This document shows, one piece after another, positions 36,995 to 45,441 of a DNA stretch of 64,000 nucleotides. The notes under the pieces are model-generated. The model ran no database searches. It saw only the letters and a program-made list of their open reading frames with translations, and was not told the DNA's origin. Source of the stretch: Oceanicoccus sp. Lineage in GTDB: Bacteria > Pseudomonadota > Gammaproteobacteria > Pseudomonadales > Dasaniaceae. Each line of letters opens with the position of its first letter. The first letter of the stretch is position 1. A program made the position numbers and the translations under genes. Location: positions 43,717-107,716 of the forward strand of contig NZ_JAQWFR010000016.1 in NCBI RefSeq assembly GCF_029238675.1. The letters run 5' to 3'.

Positions 36995-37384
36995 ATGTTA
37001 AATAAAGGTTTAGCTCAGTATCAGCAGATCAATACCGGTTCAGGCGTTGAAGATGCTTCCCCCCACCGTTTAATTCAAATGCTAATGGAAGGTGTTTTAC
37101 AGCGTCTTGCTGAAGCCAAAGGTGCGATTCAGCGCGGCTCAGCGGCGGCTAAAGGCGAGGCTATTGGTAAGGCGGTCACTATTATTAGTGGTTTGCGTGA
37201 TAGCCTGAATAAAGAGGTGGGCGGTGAGATAGCTGATAACCTCGATGACCTTTACGATTATATGCAGCGCCGTTTGTTGGAAGCTAATCTTGACGACAGC
37301 GAAGATATGATTGATGAGGTGATGACTTTGATGCGTACTATCAAGTCCGGCTGGGATGGCATTGCAGATGATGCGGTCGATTAA
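36995..37384 (+). CDS. fliS: FliS flagellin export chaperone
   Basis: A 129-residue four-helix protein. The N-terminal LAQYQQINTGSGVEDASPHRLIQMLMEGVLQRLAEAKGAI (spread over 5-44) contains the SPHRLI segment of the family, and GLRDSLNKEVGGEIADNLDDLYDYM the central helices. It binds the flagellin C-terminus in the cytoplasm and stops early polymerisation. Transcribed from its own sigma-28 promoter, divergent from fliC, with a terminator 32 bp after the stop. The ribosome site is weak (AGGA, 9 nt). Confidence 0.94.
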   Translation: MLNKGLAQYQQINTGSGVEDASPHRLIQMLMEGVLQRLAEAKGAIQRGSAAAKGEAIGKAVTIISGLRDSLNKEVGGEIADNLDDLYDYMQRRLLEANLDDSEDMIDEVMTLMRTIKSGWDGIADDAVD

Positions 37385-37415
37385 TCCCGGGCGAAAAGAG
37401 TCTTTATTATGTTTG

Positions 37416-37445
37416 AATGGCCGGTTTACCGGCCATTTTTTTTCA
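37416..37445 (+). terminator. Rho-independent terminator after fliS
   Basis: Stem AATGGCCGGT (37416-37425) with ACCGGCCATT (37428-37437), tight loop, then a run of T. It isolates fliS from the next gene. Confidence 0.92.
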
Positions 37446-37682
37446 AAACCTACCTATAAAACCAGTTATAAACCTGATTCCAAATCTGGGCTGCTTGATT
37501 AGATAAGTAATTGTACCTAGTGACTTTATGTTTACTGGTATCGTAAGCTAGCCTCAGCTACTGTTAACATATAAGATATTTTTTATGGCGCACCTGGGCC
37601 TCGCCTCTTTACTGGGCGGTTTTAAATTTTAATAAAGAATAATTAAGCAAACATACTGCAGTACATTAACGAGGTTGTTAGT

Positions 37683-39875
37683 TTGACTGAAAACCCCGAT
37701 CCTATTGTTTCTTCTTCGGATTTACCTATTGTCCTGGTGGTTGAAGATAATCCGGTTGAGCGTCAACTAGCCAGTAAGATTTTACGCAACGCCAATTTTG
37801 AGGTGATTGCGGTGGACTGTGGTGAGGCAGTCCTCGACGCGGTGGTTAATTATCAGCCGGATATTATTTTACTGGATGCATTGTTGCCGGATATTGACGG
37901 CTTTGATGTCTGCCAACACCTTCGCGCCCATCCCCAGGGAGTTTATATCCCCGTGATTATGCTCACGGGACTGCATGATGTTAGTTCCATTAATCGTGCC
38001 TATGAAGCCGGTGCCACCGACTTTTTTACCAAGCCGATTAATCACTCCCTGTTAGTTCACCGAATTAAATACTTGCTGCGTGCCCGCCTGATTATGGATC
38101 AGCTGCGGATGAGTAAGCAGTCCCTGGCCAGTGCCCAACAAGTGGCGAAGATGGGGCATTGGGAGCTGCATGTAGAAAAGAACCGCTTTCAGGTATCTGA
38201 AGAAATGTTACGCCTGTACCGGTTGGATGGTGCGCGCGATGACGCTAGCATTGCGGTGTTTCTGCAGCGCTGCCACCCCGATGATCGCCAGCATTTGGAA
38301 GACTCCCTTAAGGCTTCAGTCCGTGATCTGTGTGAGGCCAGGGTAGAGCACCGTATTGTGTTTGACGATGGTACTGAACGTTATCTGGAAGTGCATACCA
38401 CGGTAATGCAGGTCGAAGGCGATGGCAGCACCCATATTTTGGGTATCAGCATTGATGTTACCGAGCGCAAAGAGTCTGAACGTGAGATTTTGCGGTTGGC
38501 CTATTGTGATCGTTTGACGGGTTTGCCTAACCGCTCTTTACTGGAAAATTTTTTAGAGCAGGCGATACCTCGCTCCCACCTTCATGGGGGTGCAATGGCT
38601 ATTTTGGGTATCGATCTGGATTTATTTAACCGGATTAATAACTCGATGGGTCACAGTGCTGGTGATGCCGTATTGCAGCAGTTGACCCAGCGCCTCAATA
38701 ATCTGGTTAGCTGTGCTGATGTCTCTCTATATTTAGAGCGTTTATCGCTATCGATGGACTCGGTACTTGATAATGTTGCTACCAATATGGTGTCACGCCT
38801 GGCGGCGGATACCTTTATAATCGCCATGACCGGTGCCGACCAAAACAGTGGTGAGGTTGAGCGTTTTGCCGAGCGGGTCAAAGCCAGTTTCCAGCAGCCT
38901 TTTCTCTACCGTGGGCAGGAGTTGTTTGTTACCGCCAGTATCGGTATTGCCTACTCCGAGTTAGCTAGCAGTCCGCCGGAGAGCTTATTGCAAAAGGCTG
39001 ACGTGGCCATGCATGAGGCCAAGACGCAAGGCCGCAATGAAATTCGGGAATATTCCGGTGACCTTGTTACCAAAGTTTCCAGCCATTTATCGATTCAAAA
39101 TGATTTAAGAAAAGCGCTGCAAAATGGCGAGTTCCAGCTATTTTACCAGCCAAAAATTTCCACCAGGGACTTCTCTGTCAAAGGCTTTGAAGCTTTGATT
39201 CGTTGGGTTCACCCGGTCAAAGGCCTGGTGCCCCCCGATCAGTTTATTACCGTGGCCGAAGATACCGGGCAAATTGTCGATATTGGCCGCTGGGTGGTTG
39301 AAACTGCCTGTAAGCAAAATAAACAGTGGCTGGATGAAGGCTTGGTCAATGTGCGAGTCGCGGTGAATGTCTCGGCCAGGCAGTTTAAAGAAGGCAATCT
39401 TTTTGAAGTGATTGAGAGCGCCTTGGCCAGTGCCGGCTTAAAGGAAGAAAACCTGGAGCTGGAAATGACCGAAGGGGTGTTGATGTCCGACCCCAATACC
39501 AGTGATATTTTGTCTGAGTTACGTGCCAGGGGGGTTGCTATTTCCCTGGATGACTTTGGTACTGGTTATTCCTCCCTGAGCTATATCACTCGCTTCCCGA
39601 TTGACACCATCAAGATTGACCGCTGTTTTGTGCAGGATATTACCCTCGACTCCGAAAAGGCTGCTATTGTGTCAGCCGTTTCCAATCTCTCACATGGCCT
39701 GAATTTTAATGTGGTGGCTGAGGGTGTTGAAACAGCGGCTGAGCTGGATGTGATTCGCCAGCTTCGTTGCGATGAAGTGCAGGGCTATTACTACTGCCAA
39801 CCGATGGCTGCCCAGGATATCACTGAGTGGTTGCGCAACCGGGATACTGGGCTTTATCTCACTAGTGTTAAGTAA
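37683..39875 (+). CDS. REC-PAS-GGDEF(degenerate)-EAL c-di-GMP protein
   Basis: 730 residues: receiver (about 15-130, LVVEDNP, phospho-Asp in ILLDALLPD), PAS with PAC (about 155-265), GGDEF-like domain (about 270-455) and EAL domain (about 475-720). The cyclase signature is replaced by AADTF, and about 30 extra residues (LVSCADVSLYLERLS region, about 340-370) lie before it, so cyclase activity is unlikely. EAL residues look complete (FEALIRW, NVSARQF, EMTEG, DDFGTGYSS, AEGVE), so it should hydrolyse c-di-GMP. The start is TTG with GAGG 10 nt upstream; no ATG precedes the receiver. Lies between fliS and fleQ, whose product binds c-di-GMP. Confidence 0.9.
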   Translation: MTENPDPIVSSSDLPIVLVVEDNPVERQLASKILRNANFEVIAVDCGEAVLDAVVNYQPDIILLDALLPDIDGFDVCQHLRAHPQGVYIPVIMLTGLHDVSSINRAYEAGATDFFTKPINHSLLVHRIKYLLRARLIMDQLRMSKQSLASAQQVAKMGHWELHVEKNRFQVSEEMLRLYRLDGARDDASIAVFLQRCHPDDRQHLEDSLKASVRDLCEARVEHRIVFDDGTERYLEVHTTVMQVEGDGSTHILGISIDVTERKESEREILRLAYCDRLTGLPNRSLLENFLEQAIPRSHLHGGAMAILGIDLDLFNRINNSMGHSAGDAVLQQLTQRLNNLVSCADVSLYLERLSLSMDSVLDNVATNMVSRLAADTFIIAMTGADQNSGEVERFAERVKASFQQPFLYRGQELFVTASIGIAYSELASSPPESLLQKADVAMHEAKTQGRNEIREYSGDLVTKVSSHLSIQNDLRKALQNGEFQLFYQPKISTRDFSVKGFEALIRWVHPVKGLVPPDQFITVAEDTGQIVDIGRWVVETACKQNKQWLDEGLVNVRVAVNVSARQFKEGNLFEVIESALASAGLKEENLELEMTEGVLMSDPNTSDILSELRARGVAISLDDFGTGYSSLSYITRFPIDTIKIDRCFVQDITLDSEKAAIVSAVSNLSHGLNFNVVAEGVETAAELDVIRQLRCDEVQGYYYCQPMAAQDITEWLRNRDTGLYLTSVK

Positions 39876-39946
39876 AGACTAGAGTTCAATCAATACTAGC
39901 GCCAAATAAATACCTTCCTGACTTATTTACTGTTTGTTTATTAGCC

Positions 39947-39970
39947 ATTAATTTGACCCGTCAAATTAAT
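39947..39970. promoter_or_regulatory. Perfect inverted repeat upstream of fleQ
   Basis: ATTAATTTGAC-CC-GTCAAATTAAT, 11-bp arms with a 2-bp centre, about 94 bp before fleQ. It overlaps a possible -35 (TTGACC) with TATTTA 17 bp downstream. No U-run follows, so an operator is more likely than a terminator. The GTCAA/TTGAC half-sites recall FleQ-type boxes, but orientation and spacing differ; autoregulation is a hypothesis. Confidence 0.6.
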
Positions 39971-40063
39971 TGGCGTATTTATGCCCTTTTACATGTTAAA
40001 GTACCGCCCAGTCAAAAAGCTGACAATTTTAACAAGGGTTTTTGCTGAAAAGGTTAAGGGTTT

Positions 40064-41512
40064 ATGTGGGAAGACAATAATATTATCGTTATTGACGATA
40101 ATGAGCAGCGTCGACACGATGCGCAGGTAATTTTGGACTTTTTAGGGGAGAACCCGGTCACTTTTTCCTGTCGGCAATGGACAGATGTCTGCAAAAGCGC
40201 CGAGGCCCAGGAAAATACCCGCCAGATTAAGGCGCTGGTATTTGGTGAGAACGGTGGCTCCCCATTAGAGCAGCGTTTGGAAGAAGCCCAGCAGTGGGAC
40301 CGTTCCTGCCCGATCATCCTCACTGGTGAGCAGCAGCTTGAACAAGTGGCAAATATCGACTTGCAGCACATGGTCATAGCCCAGTTAGAATTCCCCCCCA
40401 GCTATAACAAGTTTATCGATTCCCTGCACCGTGCCCAAGTGTACAGGGAGCAGTACGATATTAACGCTGGCCGTGTGCAGCAGCGCGATGTGCAGTTATT
40501 TCGCAGCCTGGTAGGCACCAGCCGTGAAATCCAGAAAGTTCGTGAGATGATGGCCCAGGTGGCCGATAAAGATGTGACAGTATTGATCACAGGTGAGTCA
40601 GGCACCGGTAAAGAAGTGGTAGCCCGCACACTGCATTACAATTCCCACCGTCGCAATATGCCGTTTGTCCCGGTCAACTGTGGCGCTATCCCTCGGGAAT
40701 TACTTGAGAGTGAGCTTTTTGGTCATGAGAAGGGCGCCTTTACCGGAGCTGTAACCGCCAGGGCAGGGCGTTTTGAAATGGCCCAGGGCGGCACCTTATT
40801 TCTCGATGAAATCGGTGATATGCCGCTGGATATGCAAGTCAAAATCCTGCGCGTATTACAGGAGCGTTGCTTCGAGCGTATTGGCGGCAATAAAACCATT
40901 CAAACTGATGTTCGTATCATCACCGCCACCCACCGTAATCTTGAAGATATGATTCGCAATGGTGGCTTCCGCGAAGATTTGTATTACCGGCTTAATGTTT
41001 TCCCTATTGAAATGCCGCCGCTGCGTGAACGCGTTGAAGATATTCCGCTATTGCTTAATGAGCTGGTCACTCGGCTGGAAAACGAGAAACGCGGCTCTAT
41101 CCGCTTTAACTCCGCAGCCATTATGTCCTTGTGTCGCCATGAATGGGCAGGCAATGTTCGGGAGCTGGCCAACCTGGTTGAACGCATGGCGATTCTCCAC
41201 CCCTATGGTGTCGTGGGCGTACAGGAATTACCGAAGAAATTCCGCCATGTGGATGAAGCCGATGAAGATTTGATAATCCCCGAGTCAGCCCGCGCTGACG
41301 GTATGCCAGCCGTAGCCACCATGGATAGCACGGCTCTATTACCCGTTAATGGTATCGACTTGAAAGAATACCTGACCAACCTTGAACGCAGCCTGATACA
41401 ACAAGCGCTGGATGACAGTGTAGGCGTTGTTGCCCGAGCGGCGGAAAAACTGAAAATACGCCGGACTACGTTGGTTGAAAAAATGCGTAAGTATGAATTG
41501 CAGCGCAAGTAA
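40064..41512 (+). CDS. fleQ: FleQ/FlrA flagellar master regulator
   Basis: A 482-residue sigma-54 activator. The N-terminal receiver-like FleQ domain (about 1-115) lacks a normal phospho-acceptor; the AAA+ domain (about 145-380) has Walker A GESGTGKE, the sigma-54 contact loop GAFTGA and Walker B LFLDEIGD; the C-terminal Fis-type helix-turn-helix (about 445-480) has [18 protein letters not shown]. The LFRS motif (about 142-145) and the ELVTR segment in the AAA+ domain match the c-di-GMP-binding residues of Pseudomonas FleQ. It should activate fleSR and the class II flagellar genes. Monocistronic here, with repeats between it and fleS. Confidence 0.95.
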   Translation: MWEDNNIIVIDDNEQRRHDAQVILDFLGENPVTFSCRQWTDVCKSAEAQENTRQIKALVFGENGGSPLEQRLEEAQQWDRSCPIILTGEQQLEQVANIDLQHMVIAQLEFPPSYNKFIDSLHRAQVYREQYDINAGRVQQRDVQLFRSLVGTSREIQKVREMMAQVADKDVTVLITGESGTGKEVVARTLHYNSHRRNMPFVPVNCGAIPRELLESELFGHEKGAFTGAVTARAGRFEMAQGGTLFLDEIGDMPLDMQVKILRVLQERCFERIGGNKTIQTDVRIITATHRNLEDMIRNGGFREDLYYRLNVFPIEMPPLRERVEDIPLLLNELVTRLENEKRGSIRFNSAAIMSLCRHEWAGNVRELANLVERMAILHPYGVVGVQELPKKFRHVDEADEDLIIPESARADGMPAVATMDSTALLPVNGIDLKEYLTNLERSLIQQALDDSVGVVARAAEKLKIRRTTLVEKMRKYELQRK

Positions 41513-41523
41513 TTATTAAAGAA

Positions 41524-41596
41524 CCCTCATCCGCCCAGAACCGTCATTCCCGCCCAGAACCGTCATCCGCCCAGGACCGTCATTCCCGTCCAGAAC
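41524..41596. repeat. Degenerate tandem array, 17-19-bp units
   Basis: About four units of CCGTCATTCCCGCCCAGAA type with small deletions and changes, directly abutting the full palindromic element. The unit resembles the end of that element, so the array probably arose by repeated duplication of its tip. It has no unique spacers and is not a CRISPR array. Confidence 0.85.
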
Positions 41597-41699
41597 CGTC
41601 ATTCCCGCGAAGGCGGGAATCCAGCCTGCATGCTTATGCTGTTATTTCCGCCAAAGCGGAAATCTACAGCACTAGATTCCCGCCTTCGCGGGAATGACG
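41597..41699. repeat. Palindromic GTCATTCCCGC repeat, long composite form
   Basis: 103 bp, almost identical to the copy at 9848-9950, with the same nested inner hairpin (ATTTCCGCCAAAGCGGAAAT). Lies between fleQ and the fleS promoter. Confidence 0.92.
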
Positions 41700-41810
41700 T
41701 CTTTTTTGGGTTAAGCTCTCACTCCTCCCCCGAAACATTCACCAGCCAATTCCTTGACAAACCCCCACCACCAATCACCTAACTCTATGTTTATAAAGCC
41801 CTTTTAAAAC

Positions 41811-41826
41811 CGGCATGGTGTTTGCA
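41811..41826 (+). promoter_or_regulatory. Sigma-54 promoter of fleSR
   Basis: CGGCATGGTGTTTGCA: GGCA and TTGCA with GG-N10-GC spacing. Start about 41838, 40 nt before fleS. FleQ-dependent transcription of fleSR is known in Pseudomonas and is expected here. Confidence 0.78.
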
Positions 41827-41878
41827 ATAACTCTCAAAAGATCCATTTTCGTCAAATTTCTGCTGAGAGAAAAAGAGT

Positions 41879-43162
41879 ATGGCACCTCCTGCTGTAGAAA
41901 GTAGCCAGCCTGTCGCTGCAAATACGACAGTAGACATAACGCCTGCGGGTGAAAGTGTGCAGCCTATACGCAGCCGTGAAGAACTGATGTCGGCTTTTGA
42001 AGTCTTCAACAATGTCTCTGCCCAGCTGGCGGAAACTTACCAGGAAATGGAAGAGCGGGTGGGCTCGCTTAACCAGGAGTTGCATCAGGTTGCTGAACAA
42101 CGTCTGCAAGAACTCAGGGAAAAAGAAAGAGTCAGTAACCGGCTGGAAAGCCTGCTGCACTTGCTGCCGGCAGGCGTTGTGGTATTGGATAGCAAAGGAG
42201 TGGTGACCTCCTGCAATCCAGCCGCCGAAGATTTTTTGGGTGAGCCTTTACTGGGCGAAGTATGGCGCGATGTGATCCGTAGATCCTTTGCCCCGCAAGT
42301 AGATGATGGCCACGAAATTTCCTTAAAAGATGGCCGCCGTATCAGTATGGTTACCCGCTCCATGCAGGGTGAACCGGGTCAGCTTATTTTGCTGACTGAT
42401 TTAACCGAAACTCGTGAACTGCAGCGCCGCCTTGACCGTCATCGCCGCCTGTCTGAAATGGGCAGAATGATGTCTTCATTGGCCCATCAAATTCGCACAC
42501 CACTTTCCGCTGCCATGCTTTACGCCGGCCACCTTTGTGACTCCGATCTAACGCAAGAGCAGAGCCAGCGTTTTTCAGAAAAAATTCTCTCCCGTCTTAA
42601 TCATTTGGATCAGCAAGTAAAAGATATGCTGATTTTTGTCAAAGGCGATGTAAAGCTGACCGATACTATTGGTATTACTGAACTACTTAACCAACTGGAA
42701 GCAGCTATGGAAGTGTCTATTGAAAGCAGCCATTCCAGTTATAACATATCTAACGATTGCGCTGAGGCGATAATTCAATGTAACCGCGACAGCATGGTAG
42801 GTGCCTTAATGAACTTGATCAACAACGCTATCCAATCAGTGGGCAGTGGTGTTGAAATTAGTATTAAAGTGAACAACCTGGACAGTGAACATATACAAAT
42901 TATTATTGCGGATAACGGCCCCGGTATTGAGTCCTCAGTACTGAAAAATTTAAAAGAGCCTTTCTTTACCACTAAATCACAGGGTACGGGTTTAGGCTTG
43001 ACTGTGGTTAAAGCGGTTGCCCTGGCACACCATGGAGAGTTCGAGCTTTCTTCCAGGGCGGGCAAAGGCACAACAGCGGTGTTAACCCTGCCGATTTTCG
43101 ATAGTACTAACAAAACGATTGTGCTTGACCAATACGCCAATAATGACGGAGTTACCTCATGA
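41879..43162 (+). CDS. fleS: FleS/FlrB flagellar sensor histidine kinase
   Basis: A 427-residue cytoplasmic histidine kinase without membrane segments. A coiled coil (about 40-85) leads into a PAS domain (about 85-175: LPAGVVVLDSKGVVTSCNPAAEDF); the HisKA box is SLAHQIRTPLSAAMLYAG (about 199-216, phospho-His in AHQIRTP); the ATPase domain has the N box LMNLINNAIQSV, IADNGPGI and GTGLGLTVVKAVALAHHG. It phosphorylates FleR to switch on class III genes such as those for the hook and basal body. It shares a 4-bp ATGA overlap with fleR. Confidence 0.93.
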   Translation: MAPPAVESSQPVAANTTVDITPAGESVQPIRSREELMSAFEVFNNVSAQLAETYQEMEERVGSLNQELHQVAEQRLQELREKERVSNRLESLLHLLPAGVVVLDSKGVVTSCNPAAEDFLGEPLLGEVWRDVIRRSFAPQVDDGHEISLKDGRRISMVTRSMQGEPGQLILLTDLTETRELQRRLDRHRRLSEMGRMMSSLAHQIRTPLSAAMLYAGHLCDSDLTQEQSQRFSEKILSRLNHLDQQVKDMLIFVKGDVKLTDTIGITELLNQLEAAMEVSIESSHSSYNISNDCAEAIIQCNRDSMVGALMNLINNAIQSVGSGVEISIKVNNLDSEHIQIIIADNGPGIESSVLKNLKEPFFTTKSQGTGLGLTVVKAVALAHHGEFELSSRAGKGTTAVLTLPIFDSTNKTIVLDQYANNDGVTS

Positions 43163-44553
43163 GTCATTCGCCGATTAAGTTAAACGCTACGGTTTTGGTG
43201 GTTGAAGATGACCGCGATTTAAGAGAAGCGTTAGTTGATACTTTAGAGATTGCAGGTTGCACAGTAGTACAAGCTGACTGTGCTGAAAAAGCGTTAGAGA
43301 TTATTCCCGGTCAGGCCCTGGATATGGTGGTGTCAGATATCAACATGGGGGCAATGGATGGTCTGGGTTTATTAAAAGAAATTCGTCGTCAGTATCCGCA
43401 ATTGCCCGTTTTATTAGTTACCGCCTACGGTAGCGTTAGCGCCTCGGTAGAAGCTATTCGCAATGGTGCAGTTGATTATTTGGTTAAACCCTTTAAACCA
43501 CAATTATTAGTAGAAACCGTTAGCCGTTATGTCGGTGTAGCCAGTGTTAATGCCGATGACCAACCCGTTGCAGTTGAACCCTCCAGTTTACAACTATTAC
43601 AGTTGGCAAAGCGTGTGGCAGAAACCGAATCAACGGTATTAATTTGTGGTGAATCAGGAACCGGCAAGGAAGTTCTGGCTCGCTATGTTCACCAGCAATC
43701 AACCCGTGCCCAGCAGCCCTTTGTGGCGATTAACTGCGCCGCTATTCCTGAAAATATGCTGGAAGGTATGTTGTTTGGTCATGAGAAGGGCGCTTTTACC
43801 GGAGCCTATAGCAGTGCGCCCGGTAAGTTTGAGCAGGCCAATGGCGGTACCTTGCTATTAGATGAAATTTCAGAAATGGATATCGGTTTGCAGGCAAAAA
43901 TTTTGCGGGTGATTCAAGAGCGAGAAGTGGAACGTTTGGGTGGACGTAAAACTATCGAACTGGATGTCAGGATTATTGCCACCACCAATAGGCAGTTGGC
44001 TGAAGAGGTGCAGGCCGGTCGCTTCCGCGAGGATTTATATTATCGCCTAAGTGTATTCCCATTACAGTGGTTACCTTTAAGGGAGCGCCCGCAGGATATC
44101 GAGCCACTGGCGCAAAAACTATTAAAGATGCATACCACCAAAATGGGCCGTACGCCGGTAGATCTTGATCATACTGCGGTACATGCATTAACTAGCCATA
44201 CCTGGCCCGGTAATGTGCGCGAGTTGGATAATGTGATGCAGCGTGCATTGATTATGCAACCCGGTACAGTGATTTCTGATTTTCATTTACGCTTGGATCC
44301 GTTTAATGGCCAGCCTATTAATTTAGCGATAAGCCCGGAACCTGCTGAAGACCTGCTGGCCAATAGCCGTGTGCTGGAAGATGATCTTCAGCGCCGTGAG
44401 TTTGAAATTATTGTGGACACCCTAAAGAGTGAAGGTGGTTCCCGTAAGAATACGGCAGAAAAATTAGGCATTAGCCCAAGAACCTTGCGCTATAAATTAG
44501 CCAAGATGCGGGATATAGGGATTAGTTTAGAGGAAACTCTGCAGGGCGCCTAA
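43159..44553 (+). CDS. fleR: FleR/FlrC sigma-54-dependent response regulator
   Basis: A 464-residue NtrC-type regulator. Receiver (about 8-125, VVEDDRDL, phospho-Asp in VVSDINMGAMDG, Lys in YLVKPFKP), AAA+ domain (about 145-375, [23 protein letters not shown]) and a Fis-type helix-turn-helix (about 420-460, NTAEKLGISPRTLRYKLAKM). Once phosphorylated by FleS it should activate the sigma-54 promoters before flgB, flgF and fliD. A short palindromic repeat follows the stop. In Pseudomonas the fliE operon comes next; here it does not. Confidence 0.94.
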   Translation: MSHSPIKLNATVLVVEDDRDLREALVDTLEIAGCTVVQADCAEKALEIIPGQALDMVVSDINMGAMDGLGLLKEIRRQYPQLPVLLVTAYGSVSASVEAIRNGAVDYLVKPFKPQLLVETVSRYVGVASVNADDQPVAVEPSSLQLLQLAKRVAETESTVLICGESGTGKEVLARYVHQQSTRAQQPFVAINCAAIPENMLEGMLFGHEKGAFTGAYSSAPGKFEQANGGTLLLDEISEMDIGLQAKILRVIQEREVERLGGRKTIELDVRIIATTNRQLAEEVQAGRFREDLYYRLSVFPLQWLPLRERPQDIEPLAQKLLKMHTTKMGRTPVDLDHTAVHALTSHTWPGNVRELDNVMQRALIMQPGTVISDFHLRLDPFNGQPINLAISPEPAEDLLANSRVLEDDLQRREFEIIVDTLKSEGGSRKNTAEKLGISPRTLRYKLAKMRDIGISLEETLQGA

Positions 44554-44560
44554 ACCCCCT

Positions 44561-44591
44561 CGTCGTTGCCGCCTTCACGGGAATGACGACG
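44561..44591. repeat. Diverged short palindromic repeat
   Basis: CGTCGTTGCCG-CCTT-CACGGGAATGACGACG, an imperfect copy of the palindromic family, filling the gap between the convergent fleR and the lysozyme-like gene. Could serve as a shared transcription end. Confidence 0.75.
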
Positions 44592-44593
44592 GG

Positions 44594-45073
44594 TTATGCA
44601 GCGTAGCTGTTAATCCAGCGCGAGAAATCCTGAGCGTGGCAAGAACCTTGGTGGCAGAAATACTGCTCCCAAAAATGTCCCAGCCCCTCACTATCGTTCG
44701 CCTCAGGCAGCTGATGCTCCGACTGCAAATAAATAACCCAGGCAATTGCAGTGCTATAAGCCAGATTGGTTTTTAGCTCTTGATCAGGATCTTTTAAAAA
44801 TTGATGCTGGCTGGCAAGGCCGCGAACTTTACTGGCCAGGTTAGGATGAAAAGCCAGATATTTATCCCAGACTATACGGTGCTGTGCAGAAGTAATTTGA
44901 TAAATACCAATACCCTGGCTTTGACTTTCACAGTGCTGGTAAAAAGGGTCAAAATCAGACTCCTGGGCGGCGGTACCTAAGAGTAGCTTCTCGGCTGCCA
45001 AAGAGCGCACGCCTAAATAATCGAGAGTAGGTTTGATGACATGTTCAGTTAAATCTACAGCGTTAATAGTCAT
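44594..45073 (-). CDS. Lysozyme/transglycosylase-like protein, unknown role
   Basis: A 159-residue soluble protein without a signal peptide. The segment LLGTAAQESDFDPF (about 26-39) with a candidate catalytic Glu in AQES, followed by QGIGIYQITSAQH (about 53-65), is the layout of lytic transglycosylase-like folds and resembles hypothetical proteins of tailed phages. No export signal is visible, so if it acts on the wall it must be exported in another way. It lies convergent to fleR and divergent from the membrane protein gene. Function not established. Confidence 0.55.
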   Translation of the reverse strand: MTINAVDLTEHVIKPTLDYLGVRSLAAEKLLLGTAAQESDFDPFYQHCESQSQGIGIYQITSAQHRIVWDKYLAFHPNLASKVRGLASQHQFLKDPDQELKTNLAYSTAIAWVIYLQSEHQLPEANDSEGLGHFWEQYFCHQGSCHAQDFSRWINSYAA

Positions 45074-45441
45074 TATAAAACGTAAACCCTTACAGCCAGT
45101 TCTTGTTATTAATAGGCGCAGGTTCAGGGTTTGCCCCTATGTTCTGCTTACTAAATCATAACCCTCTATTTAGACGCTATTTTGATCAAATTCCAGTTTT
45201 TTACCGTTTTTTTATAGTTTTATGACAGCTTTTTCAGCTTAATTGTGGGTTTGTTTGATAACTCATTGAAAAATAACAACTAAATAATAATATTTTTTAT
45301 AATTGTGAATCTTTGACCGATTTCTCTATTGGTCACAGTGTCAGGCCATGGTACAAACGTTTATTCGATGTTTTATAGCGGCAAAGCCTTGCGTTTAGTG
45401 GGGTTTTAAAGGCAGTTAAGCCTTTGTATTAAAAGGATAAT
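45074..45441. other. AT-rich divergent intergenic region
   Basis: A 368-bp gap between divergent genes. It is AT-rich with several T runs and a weak dyad TGACC-N12-GGTCA near 45315-45336. No sigma-54 or sigma-28 match, no RNA gene and no coding frame supported. Confidence 0.6.

Larger units (their letters stand above)
41513..41878. other. fleQ-fleS intergenic region
   Basis: A 366-bp gap: degenerate tandem units derived from the palindromic element (41524-41596), one full palindromic element (41597-41699), about 110 bp with nothing recognised, and a sigma-54 promoter (41811-41826). No supported gene. Confidence 0.8.

Noticed and set aside
41524..41699. CRISPR-like array of GTCATTCCCGC units
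   Set aside because: Units are degenerate, directly adjacent without unique spacers, belong to a palindromic element seen at five other sites, and no cas genes are present.
45315..45336. Sigma-28-like GACCGATTT and weak TGACC/GGTCA dyad
   Set aside because: No TAAA box 15 bp upstream of the octamer and the dyad arms are only five bases, expected by chance.
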